Source: a bacterium (lineage in GTDB: Bacteria; Planctomycetota; UBA1135; UBA2386). Taken from it: DNA of 64,000 nucleotides. Under the pieces are notes generated by a model. That model was not told where the DNA came from and did no database searches. It saw only the letters and a list, made by a program, of their open reading frames with translations. Positions 26,504 through 35,195 of the stretch are shown here, piece after piece. Each line of letters opens with the position of its first letter. Positions within the stretch are counted from its first letter, which is position 1. The stretch is from assembly GCA_024743115.1 (NCBI GenBank), contig JANSXC010000011.1, positions 62,001 to 126,000 of the forward strand. Direction: 5' to 3'. A program made the position numbers and the translations under genes.

Positions 26504-28213
26504 TTGACGACCGAACTGACCGCTCCGCAATGGCATTACGTGCCGGAAGAATTCGACGCCGGCTCGTTGGCCGCGATCGAACCGCTGCTCGAAGATCTCG
26601 CGCAACGGCCGCTGCCCGACCCCGATGCGATCGAGCGCTGGCTGCGCGACGAGAGCGAATTGCTGTCGCGCCTCGGGGCCGAACTGGCCCGACGCTACGT
26701 CGCGATGACGTGCGACACCAACGACGCGGACAAGAAGGGCGCCTACCTCGAGATGGAACAACAGGTCATGCCGCGCGTCCGCGTGCTGTGTGATCGACTC
26801 GATCGCCACTTCCTCGATTGCCCCGCGCTCGGCGCGCTCGATCAGCGGAAGTTCGAGACGCTGATCCGTCGCCGCCGCACGCAGAGTGAGATCTTCCGCC
26901 CGGAGAACACGGAGCTGCAGCAGCGGGAAGCCGAGCTGCAGACGCGGCAGCAGGGCATCATGGGCGGCATCACGGTCGAGTTCGACGGTGAGACCCGCAC
27001 GCTGCAACAGCTCGCGAGTTACTTCGACAACGCGGACCGCAACGTGCGGGAGTCCGCGTTCCGCACAGCACTCGCCGCGCGCCGCGCGCACTGGGACGAG
27101 CTCGAGGAAATCTACGACGAGCTCATCGGGCTACGTACGACGATCGCGCGCAACGCCGACTTCCAGAGCTACACGCCCTATCGCTTCCTCGAGCTCGGCC
27201 GCTACGACTACACGGAACAGACTTGCCGCCAGTTGCACGACGCGATCGCCGAATGCGTGGCGCCAGCCGTCAGCAGGCTCGACGAGCAGCGCCGGGCAGC
27301 GCTCGGGCTCGATTCCCTGCGGCCGTGGGATCTCGAAGTCGACCCGGAAGGCCACGCCCCATTGCGACCGTTCGCTACGCAGGACGAGGTCATCGCGATC
27401 TGCCGCAAGCTGTTCGGCGCGGTCGATCCGCGCTTCGCACACGAGTTCGACGCGCTCGTCGAACGCGACCTGCTCGACCTGATCTCCCGCCCGGGCAAGG
27501 CGCCGGGCGGCTATCAGTATCAGCTCGAGGACGAGCGCGTGCCGTTCATCTTCGCCAACGGCGTCGGCCTCCACCAGGACGTGCAGACGCTGCTGCACGA
27601 GGGCGGTCACGCGTTCCACTCCCTGCTGTGTCGGCACTATGACGTGCTCGCGTTCCGCGACTACAGCATCGAGATCGCGGAGACGGCGAGCATGAGCATG
27701 GAGCTGCTCGGGCTCGAACACCTGGCAGCGGTCTATTCCGAAGCCGACGCCGATCGCGCCTACAGGAAGCACCTCGAAGGCGTTCTGCGCACGCTGCTGT
27801 GGATCGCTTCGATCGACGCGCTCCAGCACTGGGTCTACGGCAACCCCAACCACTCGCGCGACGAGCGCCGCACTGCGTGGCTCGACATCCGGCGGCGCTT
27901 CGGCGGCGCGGTCGACTGGCGCGGGTTCGAAGAAGCGCAGGCGATGCAGTGGATCGCGCAGACTCACCTGTTCAACCACGCCTTCTACTACATCGAGTAC
28001 GGCATCGCGCAGATCTTTGCGCTCCAGGTGTGGCGCAACTATCGCGACGATCCGGCGACCGCGGTCGCCAAGTACCGCGAAGCGCTCGCCCTCGGCGGAA
28101 CACGACCGCTGCCGGAGATCGTCGCGACCGCGGGCATCCGTTTCGACCTGACGGCGGCAACCCTGCAAGGGCTCGTGGACGACGTCATGGCCCAGATCGT
28201 GGGCGACGACTGA
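26504..28213 (+). CDS. pepF: Oligoendopeptidase F-like M3 metallopeptidase
   Basis: 569 residues from a TTG at 26504, supported by GGGAG at 26492-26496, 7 bp upstream; an ATG-initiated extension from 26348 is Arg-rich and not family-like. The fold is all-helical M3. The zinc motif HEGGH is at 365-369 (TLLHEGGHAFHSLL), and a Glu in EIAETASMSMELL about 25 residues later is the third ligand. The C-terminal FNHAFYYIEYGIAQIFALQ motif supplies the conserved His/Tyr of the active site. It degrades short peptides in the cytoplasm. It precedes the AraC-type gene by 12 bp. Confidence 0.9.
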   Translation: MTTELTAPQWHYVPEEFDAGSLAAIEPLLEDLAQRPLPDPDAIERWLRDESELLSRLGAELARRYVAMTCDTNDADKKGAYLEMEQQVMPRVRVLCDRLDRHFLDCPALGALDQRKFETLIRRRRTQSEIFRPENTELQQREAELQTRQQGIMGGITVEFDGETRTLQQLASYFDNADRNVRESAFRTALAARRAHWDELEEIYDELIGLRTTIARNADFQSYTPYRFLELGRYDYTEQTCRQLHDAIAECVAPAVSRLDEQRRAALGLDSLRPWDLEVDPEGHAPLRPFATQDEVIAICRKLFGAVDPRFAHEFDALVERDLLDLISRPGKAPGGYQYQLEDERVPFIFANGVGLHQDVQTLLHEGGHAFHSLLCRHYDVLAFRDYSIEIAETASMSMELLGLEHLAAVYSEADADRAYRKHLEGVLRTLLWIASIDALQHWVYGNPNHSRDERRTAWLDIRRRFGGAVDWRGFEEAQAMQWIAQTHLFNHAFYYIEYGIAQIFALQVWRNYRDDPATAVAKYREALALGGTRPLPEIVATAGIRFDLTAATLQGLVDDVMAQIVGDD

Positions 28214-28225
28214 GGCTCCATCGCG

Positions 28226-29047
28226 GTGATCTACGAACCGCGCGCCCCGGCACCGCCGCTCGGTCATGCCATCGAGGTGATGTTCTTCCTCGACGGCTAC
28301 CAGCCGGACCACCGGCGCGAGCGCATCGTTCCCAACGGGCAGATGACGCTCGTGATCGAACTCGATGGCCGGGAGCGCCACGTGTTCGACAACGACACCG
28401 GCGACGTCCGCGCGACGTTTCGCGGGGCGTGGCTCTCGGGACTGCACGCGAACTACTTCACGATCGGCGACACCGCACCCGGCAATCGCCTGATGGCGGC
28501 CCAGATTGCCCCCGGCATGTCGATGACGCTCACCGGGCGGTCCGCCAGCGACTTCGCCGACCGGGTGGTGCCCGCGGTCGAGGTGTTCGGCGACGGGATC
28601 ACGGCCTTGCGTGATCGCCTCGCCGCCGACGCAGAACCGTCCCAACGCCTCGACGAACTCGAGAGCTGGCTCACGGCTCGCATGGACGAGTCCCTCGCGC
28701 CGCCCGCCCCGATCGCCACCGCGCTCTCTCGGCTGCGACGCGACACCAGCGTGCCGCTGACCGAACTGTCCGAACAGGCCGGGATCTCGCACCGGCACTT
28801 CGTCGCGCAGTTCCGCCGCTTCGTCGGCACGACCCCGAAGGTGCTGCAGCGAATCTGGCGCTTCTACGCCGTCTTCGAACGAATCCAGGGTCAGGCCGAG
28901 GTGAACTGGGCCGAGCTCGCCGCCGAACTCGGGTTCTCCGATCAGGCGCACTTCATCCGCGAGTTCCGCGCGTTCTCCGGCTTCCGGCCCAAGCGCTTTC
29001 ACGACGCCGGCCACGATCGACCGAACTTCTTCCCCGACGACGACTGA
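28226..29047 (+). CDS. AraC-family transcriptional regulator with DUF6597-like N-terminus
   Basis: 273 residues from a GTG at 28226. The N-terminal 150 residues form a beta-rich sensor (QMTLVIELDGRERHVFDNDT, RGAWLSGLHANYFTI) of the type found in DUF6597/AraC proteins. The C-terminal HTH_18 domain (about 175-265) has both helix-turn-helix units: VPLTELSEQAGISHRHFVAQ and WAELAAELGFSDQAHFIREF, ending FSGFRPKRF. It starts 12 bp after the M3 peptidase gene and is followed at 58 bp by an SRPBCC gene, a common pairing, so it may control that gene. Confidence 0.85.
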   Translation: MIYEPRAPAPPLGHAIEVMFFLDGYQPDHRRERIVPNGQMTLVIELDGRERHVFDNDTGDVRATFRGAWLSGLHANYFTIGDTAPGNRLMAAQIAPGMSMTLTGRSASDFADRVVPAVEVFGDGITALRDRLAADAEPSQRLDELESWLTARMDESLAPPAPIATALSRLRRDTSVPLTELSEQAGISHRHFVAQFRRFVGTTPKVLQRIWRFYAVFERIQGQAEVNWAELAAELGFSDQAHFIREFRAFSGFRPKRFHDAGHDRPNFFPDDD

Positions 29048-29104
29048 GACCCGCGGTCAGAAACGTTCAATACGCACACGGCCCCGCCCGGCATCGTGCG
29101 CGGC

Positions 29105-29707
29105 ATGAACACCACGACGATCGCCCTCTGGCTAACACTCGCGTCGAGCGCAGCGCTCCTGCCCGCGCAGCAGCGCGCGCCGAAGACCACTCCCGAGGCG
29201 CCGATCCACAGCCACACGATCACGACGGCTGAGGGCTACACGCTCGTGCAGGAGGTCCTGATCGCGGCACCGATCGAGAAGGTCTGGAACGCCTACGTGA
29301 CGAGCGCGGGCTGGACCGCGTGGGCCTCACCCGTCGCCAAGATCGATCTGCGGCCCGGCGGCACGATCCGGACACACTACGGCCACGACGCGAAGATCGG
29401 CGATCCCGGCACGAACGAACTGCGCATCGTCAACTTCGTCCCCCAACGCGTGCTGACGCTGCAGGCGAAGAAGAGCGCAGCCTGGCCCGAGGTCATGAAG
29501 CGCGATGCGGAACATCTGATGAACGTGATCGTGTTCGACGACCTAGGCAAGCAGGGCACCCGCATCTGGTCCTACGGCGTCGGCTACCGCAAGGATCCGG
29601 CCTACGAGAAGATGCTCGCGTTCTTCCACCAGGCCAACGAGAAGCTGTTCCAGAAGCTCATCGCTTGGGCCGAGCGGGGCGAGCGCTCGAAGCACGGCCG
29701 CAAGTAG
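29105..29707 (+). CDS. Exported SRPBCC (AHSA1/START-like) protein
   Basis: 200 residues from the ATG at 29105; a GTG at 29096 adds three residues. A Sec signal (MNTTTIALWLTLASSAALLPAQQ) precedes an AHSA1-type helix-grip domain: VLIAAPIEKVWNAYVTSAGW, then DLRPGGTIRTHYG and ELRIVNFVPQRVLTLQA. This fold binds hydrophobic ligands; AHSA1 members are usually cytoplasmic, so the signal peptide is unusual. No ligand can be named. It directly follows the AraC-type regulator. Confidence 0.8.
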   Translation: MNTTTIALWLTLASSAALLPAQQRAPKTTPEAPIHSHTITTAEGYTLVQEVLIAAPIEKVWNAYVTSAGWTAWASPVAKIDLRPGGTIRTHYGHDAKIGDPGTNELRIVNFVPQRVLTLQAKKSAAWPEVMKRDAEHLMNVIVFDDLGKQGTRIWSYGVGYRKDPAYEKMLAFFHQANEKLFQKLIAWAERGERSKHGRK

Positions 29708-29730
29708 GCAGTCATGATCGGCACAGCGGG

Positions 29731-30570
29731 CTACGAGTTCTCGCGATACCACGCGAGCAGCTGGTCGACGAGCTTCATCGCCTTGCCTTCGAAGTGGTTG
29801 TTCGCGACGACGATCGTGCGGGTCGCGCCCGTGCGGATGCGCCCGAGGCGTGCTTCGATCTCGCTCACCTCGGGCGGTGAGTATTCCCAGTCGTAGACCT
29901 CGTCGCGGCCAGCGCCCTTCTTGAACCATGCGCGATTCTGACCATGGAGCCGGAAGTAGGCGATGCCGTCCTCACCGTTGATCCCGGCGACATCGCGGGA
30001 AAACCCCGTGGCAGCCGCGGGATAGTCGAGATCGAGCACCCCCACGCCGAGGTCACGCAACGCCGCGAGTGCGCCATCGGAGTTCCAGCTGCGATGGCGG
30101 ACCTCGACGAAGAGGTTCGTATGGCCAGCAAACGCGTCGGCGAGCCGTGCGACGCAGTCGAGCGAGTCCTTGTCGTGCTCGAAGCGGTAGTCGAACTGAG
30201 CGAGCACTCCGAGCATGCGCCCCGATTCCAACAGCGGCGCGAAACCCTCGCGCACCGCGGCCGAGAACGCCGCGTCGAACTGTCGCGTATGGGTGAACTC
30301 CCGCGGCAGCTTCGCGGTGAACCGGGTGCCGAGATCTTCGGTGCGGCGCACCCAGCTCGCACAGTTCTTCGCACTCGGCGGCCGGTAGAACGTGTTGTTG
30401 ATCTCGATCAGGTCGACGCGCTCGGCGACGACGCGCAAGGTGTCCTTGCAGTTCTTCGGATAGACGATGCCCTGCCAGTCGGGATAGGACCAGCCGGCGA
30501 CACCGATCAGAACTTCGCCCGGATCTTCCACGGCAATCGCGGCCTCGACATCAATCGCCGGCACCGTCAT
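29731..30570 (-). CDS. DUF72 (YecE-like) family protein
   Basis: 279 residues from the ATG at 30570, which overlaps the RarA gene by 20 bp. The DUF72 TIM-barrel signatures are clear: VLIGVAGWSYPDWQGIVYP, DLIEINNTFYRPPS, FTAKLPREFTH, FVEVRHRSWN and YFRLHGQNRAWF, with IVVANNHFEGKA near the C-terminus. The biochemical function of DUF72 is not established. It is the last gene of a probable methyltransferase-RarA-DUF72 operon. Confidence 0.9.
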   Translation of the reverse strand: MTVPAIDVEAAIAVEDPGEVLIGVAGWSYPDWQGIVYPKNCKDTLRVVAERVDLIEINNTFYRPPSAKNCASWVRRTEDLGTRFTAKLPREFTHTRQFDAAFSAAVREGFAPLLESGRMLGVLAQFDYRFEHDKDSLDCVARLADAFAGHTNLFVEVRHRSWNSDGALAALRDLGVGVLDLDYPAAATGFSRDVAGINGEDGIAYFRLHGQNRAWFKKGAGRDEVYDWEYSPPEVSEIEARLGRIRTGATRTIVVANNHFEGKAMKLVDQLLAWYRENS

Positions 30571-31900
30571 CGGCGCCGCCACGGCCCTGGCGCGCGCGAT
30601 CGTTCTCGGCCATGCGCTCCTTGATCCGCTGCTCGAAGCCGCGCGCCCCCGGCTCGTAGAATTTCTTGCCCGCCAGCTCCTCGGGCAGGCAGTCGAAGCC
30701 CGCCACCCCGGCGGCCGTGTCGTGCGCGTAGACGTAGCCCTTGCCATGCCCGAGTTCTTTGCCGAGCTTGCTCGTCGCATTGCGCAGATGCAGCGGCACC
30801 GGGTGCTGCGCGCCCTCGCGAGCTGACTGACCCGCGGCGGCGATCGCGCGATAGACCGCGTTGCTCTTCGGCGCCGCCGCGAGGTAGACGGCGGCTTCGG
30901 TGAGCGGCAGTCGCCCCTCGGGCAGGCCCAGGAACTGCAGAGCGTGCAGCGCCGCGACCGCGACCTGCATCGCCATCGGATCCGCCAGCCCGACGTCCTC
31001 CGACGCCACGGCGACCAGCCGCCGCGCCACATGAATCGGATCGGCCCCGGCCTCGAGCGCGCGCGCGAGCCAGTAGACCGCCGCCTGGACGTCTGAGTTG
31101 CGCAAACTCTTGTGCAGCGCAGACAACAAGTCGTAGTGCAGGTCACCGGCCTTGTCGTGCTGCAGAGCGCGATGCTGGAACGCGTCCACGACCGCCTCGA
31201 CGCTGATCTCCTCGCAGTCGACGCACGTCGCCGCACACGCCTCGAGGCAGCCGAGCGCGCGCCGCGCATCGCCGCCCGCGAGCGCCACGAGCCGTGCCAT
31301 CGCTGCTTCACCGATCGCCAGCTCACGCACGCCGATCCCGCGCTCACGATCGGTGAGTGCGGCGCGCACCACCCGCTCGACCGCCGCGTCGGGCAGCGGC
31401 TGCAGCGCGACGACCCGAGCCCGCGACAGCAGCGCGGCATTCACCGCGAAGGACGGATTCTCCGTCGTCGCGCCGACGAGCACGAGGTCGCCCTTCTCGA
31501 CGTGCGGCAAGAACGCGTCCTGCTGCGACTTGTTGAAGCGGTGGATCTCGTCGACGAACAGCAGCGTCGAACGGCCATCGCGCGCGCGCAGTTCGGCCGC
31601 CTCCTTGACGATCTCGCGGACCTGCGCCACGCCGGCGAGCACCGCCGAGAAGGGGCGGAAGTGCAGGTTCGCATGCTGCGCGATGAGCAGCGCGAGCGTC
31701 GTCTTACCGACGCCCGGCGGCCCCCAGAGGATCAGCGACCCGGCGCTCCCCGCCTCGATCGCCGCCCGCAGCGTGCGCCCCTCACCCACGACCGGATCCT
31801 GGCCGAGGTACTCCATGAGCGTGCGTGGTCGCATGCGCTCGGGGAGCGGCGCATTCGCGTTCTCCACCGACTCCGGCGCGGGGTCCTCGAACAGACTCAT
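30551..31900 (-). CDS. rarA: Replication-associated recombination protein A (RarA/MgsA AAA+ ATPase)
   Basis: 449 residues. AAA+ module: LILWGPPGVGKTTLA with Walker A at 60-67, LLFVDEIHRFNKSQQDAFLP with Walker B Asp117-Glu118, sensor 1 GATTENPS and sensor 2 GGDARRALG. The C-terminal MgsA tetramerisation part has HDKAGDLHYDLLSALHKS, EDVGLADPMA and YVYAHD. It remodels stalled replication forks with SSB. The start at 31900 follows the methyltransferase stop by 4 bp, and the 3' end overlaps DUF72. Confidence 0.95.
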   Translation of the reverse strand: MSLFEDPAPESVENANAPLPERMRPRTLMEYLGQDPVVGEGRTLRAAIEAGSAGSLILWGPPGVGKTTLALLIAQHANLHFRPFSAVLAGVAQVREIVKEAAELRARDGRSTLLFVDEIHRFNKSQQDAFLPHVEKGDLVLVGATTENPSFAVNAALLSRARVVALQPLPDAAVERVVRAALTDRERGIGVRELAIGEAAMARLVALAGGDARRALGCLEACAATCVDCEEISVEAVVDAFQHRALQHDKAGDLHYDLLSALHKSLRNSDVQAAVYWLARALEAGADPIHVARRLVAVASEDVGLADPMAMQVAVAALHALQFLGLPEGRLPLTEAAVYLAAAPKSNAVYRAIAAAGQSAREGAQHPVPLHLRNATSKLGKELGHGKGYVYAHDTAAGVAGFDCLPEELAGKKFYEPGARGFEQRIKERMAENDRARQGRGGADDGAGD

Positions 31901-31904
31901 GCGA

Positions 31905-32693
31905 TCATCCGCGCTGCCGCCGTGCCTCGAACAAGAGCACCCCGGTCGCCACCGCGACGTTGAGACTCTCAACGGGTGACTGCAACGGAATCCGCACGCG
32001 GTCATCCGCCGCAGCACGTAATTCCGCAGGCACGCCGCTCGCCTCCGCGCCGACGACGAGCATCGTCGGCCGCGCGAGATCGACCGTAGTGTGCTCCGGG
32101 TCCGAACCGTCGCGACCGTCCGCAACCACGACCCGAAGCCGGTGATCCCGGGCGAACCCGAGCAGCGCTCCGACATCGAGTCCATGGCGCACGGGCAAGC
32201 GCAGGATCGAACCCATCGAGCCCCGCACGGCCTTGTCGCGGAACGGGTCGGCGCCACCCCGCAACGTCAGCAGCCCGCTCGCACCCGCCGCCTCGGCCGC
32301 GCGGACGACGGAGCCGAGATTGCCCGGATCCCGAACGCCCGCGGCGACGACGACGAGCGGCGCGAGATCGCCGCGGAGCAGGTCCTCGTCAGCCCACTGG
32401 GGTCGCTCGACGAGGGCCGCGATGCCGGGGGACGTCTCGAGCTGACTCAACCGATCGAGCACGGCGTCGGAACAGTCGAAGACTTGCGTTCCGCTGGCCT
32501 GCAACCGCGCCCGCAGCGCCGGTTCCTGAACCCGCGATGAGATCGCGATCTCGAGCACGCGGCGGCCCGCCGACAGCGCCTCCTCGACGAGGCGCACCCC
32601 TTCGGCAAGCAGCACGTCGCCCGCCTTGCCAACCGCGGCGTCACGAAACCGCGGAACGATCGGGTTCTTCGTGGAGGTGATCTGGTCGGGCAT
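31905..32693 (-). CDS. SpoU/TrmH-family RNA 2'-O-ribose methyltransferase
   Basis: 262 residues from the ATG at 32693; upstream in-frame codons are not family-like. An N-terminal substrate-binding domain begins ITSTKNPIVPRF. The SPOUT trefoil-knot domain carries the three family motifs: DPGNLGSVVRAAEAAGA (motif 1), LVVGAEASGVP (motif 2), and IPLQSPVESLNVAVA (motif 3). These enzymes methylate ribose on rRNA or tRNA guanosines or uridines using SAM. The exact site cannot be told. It is the first gene of the operon with RarA and DUF72 and is divergent from the next lipoprotein by 203 bp. Confidence 0.9.
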   Translation of the reverse strand: MPDQITSTKNPIVPRFRDAAVGKAGDVLLAEGVRLVEEALSAGRRVLEIAISSRVQEPALRARLQASGTQVFDCSDAVLDRLSQLETSPGIAALVERPQWADEDLLRGDLAPLVVVAAGVRDPGNLGSVVRAAEAAGASGLLTLRGGADPFRDKAVRGSMGSILRLPVRHGLDVGALLGFARDHRLRVVVADGRDGSDPEHTTVDLARPTMLVVGAEASGVPAELRAAADDRVRIPLQSPVESLNVAVATGVLLFEARRQRG

Positions 32694-32896
32694 GGGCAGA
32701 AGCTCGGCGGGAGCGGTAAGAGTCAGTCTCAGAATGATGCACGCTCGGCGCGCCGTTGCCATCGCGACCTCGATCGCTCCCGCCCCCACCCGTTGACACT
32801 CCCGAACTCCGTGAGGCACACTGCTTGGTGCCGAGCCCCCGGCCTGAGACGAACCGACCCTGCGAGTCAGGGTCCTGCACGATTCCACGACGAGCC

Positions 32897-35191
32897 ATGC
32901 TCTCAACCCGAGGTTGGGCCGGTTGCGGCCTGCTCGTGCTGCTGCTCCTGCTTGCGATCCAGGGCAGTTGCTCGCGTGGCGGCGGCGGCGGCGGTCCCGG
33001 CCCCGGCCCCGGCCCGGTCACGCCGCGTGACTGGGGACCGATTCCCGTCGGCCTGCGCGGCCCAGGTGCGGTGCAGCTCGGGCTGCACGCGCAGATCGAG
33101 ATCCAGAACCCCGGCCCCGCCCGCTCCGAGACCGTGCGGGCGTCGGTGCCGTTCTCCTGGGGCGACATCACCGACCCGACGCAGTTCTCGATCGAAGGAC
33201 TGCCGACCGCGTGGCTCGTGCTGCAGCGCTGGCCCGACCGCAGCGTTCGAATGGCGCAGGCGCAGTGGGTCGAGAACCTGCCCGCCGGGGCGACCATCCG
33301 CCGCCGCCTCAAGCCGCAACCGACGTCCCTCACCGGCCCGTTCACACCCAACCCGATGTTCGCGAGCGGGCTGCCCGAGCTGCGTTCGGAGGTGCAGGAT
33401 CCGTTCGGGGCCGTATACACGACCAGGCTCGTGGGTGACGGCGATGTCGTGCAGGAAACGCCGCTCGTGCGCGTGCGGCGGTTCCGCCACCATCACTACG
33501 CCGCCGCGGGTGGCATCGGACGCGACTACCTGAGCGCAACGTTCTACGTCACCGAGTTCCGCGACCAACCGCTCGTGCTCGTCGACTGGCTGATCGGCAA
33601 CGATTACCTCGGGGCCGACGATCCCGCGGGCTCGCAGAACCCGGATCACTACGCGCTCGGTGGCGTCGACATCGACTCGGCACGCTTCGCTGCGCGCGGC
33701 TTCGACCTCGTGGTGCCGTATCGCCCGCAGGAAGAAGGCATCGGCAGTGGCGTCCTCGGCGCGGGTGGCTTCACGCGCTTCGAAGTGATGCAGAACACGT
33801 GGATCGCGGACGGCCAGATGCGCCGCTACCGGTTCCTGCTGCTGCGCGACGACCCGTTGCAGAATGCGAGTGCACAGCTCGCGGCGCGGACCTCGGCCAC
33901 GGCGATGATGGAGCAGCCGCTCCATCCGCTCGCGGATCACGGCACGCTGCGCGCGACGCACGCGCTCGGGCTGCTCGGCGGCCCCGGCCCGGCGCCAGCC
34001 AACGCGCAGCTGCGCGCTACCGAAGACTTCAACGGTTGGGTCAACGGCAACCACTTCGGCACGTGGGGCACACACGGCGACGCCGCGATGTCGGCGCAAA
34101 CCGGCACGCCGCGCAACCACCCACTCACGCCGGAGGCCGCGCACGCGGTACAGGCCCGCGATCCCCGCCTCGTCACGATCCTCGAACAAAAGGCGTGGAC
34201 GCAGGCGGTACGGCCGTACCACCTGCACGGACTGGTCGTCGAGAACACCGACGAGATCTTTCTCTGGGACGGCGTGCCGCTCTACCCCGGCTCGCGCGAT
34301 CTGTCCGTCGAGTCACTCGGGCGCCGCGCCCTGCGCCAGGACGATCCGTGGCCGAACTATCGCTCGCGAGTGCGCGGTGGGCCGAACCACGCGCACGGGT
34401 TCACGCCCTACGACATCGAACATTGGTCGATGGATCTGGTCTTCGACTACTGGGCGCTCACGGGCGACGCGTGGGCCCAGGACGAGTTGCGCCAACTCGG
34501 CGAGAACCTGCGCGGCCTGCTGCGCCCTGACGGATTCTTCACGAGCGACCTGCAGGAAGCCCGTTCCGAGGGCTGGGTCATGCAGGGGCTCGTCCAGGCG
34601 TTTCTCGCGACCGACGACCTGCGCTACCGCGATGCCGCGCTCGATCGCCTGCACGACATCGTCGCGCCCGACCGCGGCGGCCATGACGCGTCACGCGCGA
34701 TCAAGGTCAATGGCAGCGATCCGCGAACGGGCTGGCCACAGCCGCACGGCTTCTACATGCCCTGGCAGCACGGTGCGATGCTGTTCGGGTATCTCGCTGC
34801 CTGGAAGCACTTCGGTGACCCGCTGTTCCTTACGATCTGCGACGAGATCACGCGCTGTGTCGAATACGGCTGGGTGCGCAATGTCACCCAACCGCCGTTC
34901 GGTTTCGTCGAGCACGGCCTGCGCTTCTACGTTCCGACCGAGCACGACAACGTGGCCGTGCCCGCGGACCATTTCGACGCCGCGTTCGGCATCCGTTTCG
35001 GCGACTCTCCGCTCGGCGGCGCGCACCAGATCCTGCTCGCTGGCCTCCTCATGCACGCCGAGGTGACGACCGACATGGCCGCCCAATCCCGCGCCCTGCG
35101 ATACGGCGAACTGCTGCTGCAGCTCCCGCTCGACGACCACGACCGGTGGAACAAGTGGTTCTATTGCCTGCCGATCGACTGGAATCGGTAG
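32897..35191 (+). CDS. Large lipoprotein with PcRGLX/YetA-like and alpha/alpha-toroid features
   Basis: 764 residues from the ATG at 32897, which opens a lipoprotein signal (LLVLLLLLAIQGSC, Cys25) followed by a Gly- then Gly/Pro-rich linker. Residues about 50-300 are beta-rich and resemble the RIFT-barrel domain of exo-rhamnogalacturonan lyase-like proteins (RASVPFSWGDI..., LQRWPDRSVRMAQAQWVENL). The C-terminal half, about 430-764, has helical repeats (WSMDLVFDYWALTGDAWAQ, GWVMQGLVQAFLATDDLRYR) typical of an alpha/alpha toroid. A polysaccharide-acting surface protein is plausible. Family assignment is tentative and no catalytic residue is assigned. Confidence 0.55.
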   Translation: MLSTRGWAGCGLLVLLLLLAIQGSCSRGGGGGGPGPGPGPVTPRDWGPIPVGLRGPGAVQLGLHAQIEIQNPGPARSETVRASVPFSWGDITDPTQFSIEGLPTAWLVLQRWPDRSVRMAQAQWVENLPAGATIRRRLKPQPTSLTGPFTPNPMFASGLPELRSEVQDPFGAVYTTRLVGDGDVVQETPLVRVRRFRHHHYAAAGGIGRDYLSATFYVTEFRDQPLVLVDWLIGNDYLGADDPAGSQNPDHYALGGVDIDSARFAARGFDLVVPYRPQEEGIGSGVLGAGGFTRFEVMQNTWIADGQMRRYRFLLLRDDPLQNASAQLAARTSATAMMEQPLHPLADHGTLRATHALGLLGGPGPAPANAQLRATEDFNGWVNGNHFGTWGTHGDAAMSAQTGTPRNHPLTPEAAHAVQARDPRLVTILEQKAWTQAVRPYHLHGLVVENTDEIFLWDGVPLYPGSRDLSVESLGRRALRQDDPWPNYRSRVRGGPNHAHGFTPYDIEHWSMDLVFDYWALTGDAWAQDELRQLGENLRGLLRPDGFFTSDLQEARSEGWVMQGLVQAFLATDDLRYRDAALDRLHDIVAPDRGGHDASRAIKVNGSDPRTGWPQPHGFYMPWQHGAMLFGYLAAWKHFGDPLFLTICDEITRCVEYGWVRNVTQPPFGFVEHGLRFYVPTEHDNVAVPADHFDAAFGIRFGDSPLGGAHQILLAGLLMHAEVTTDMAAQSRALRYGELLLQLPLDDHDRWNKWFYCLPIDWNR

Positions 35192-35195
35192 CGAA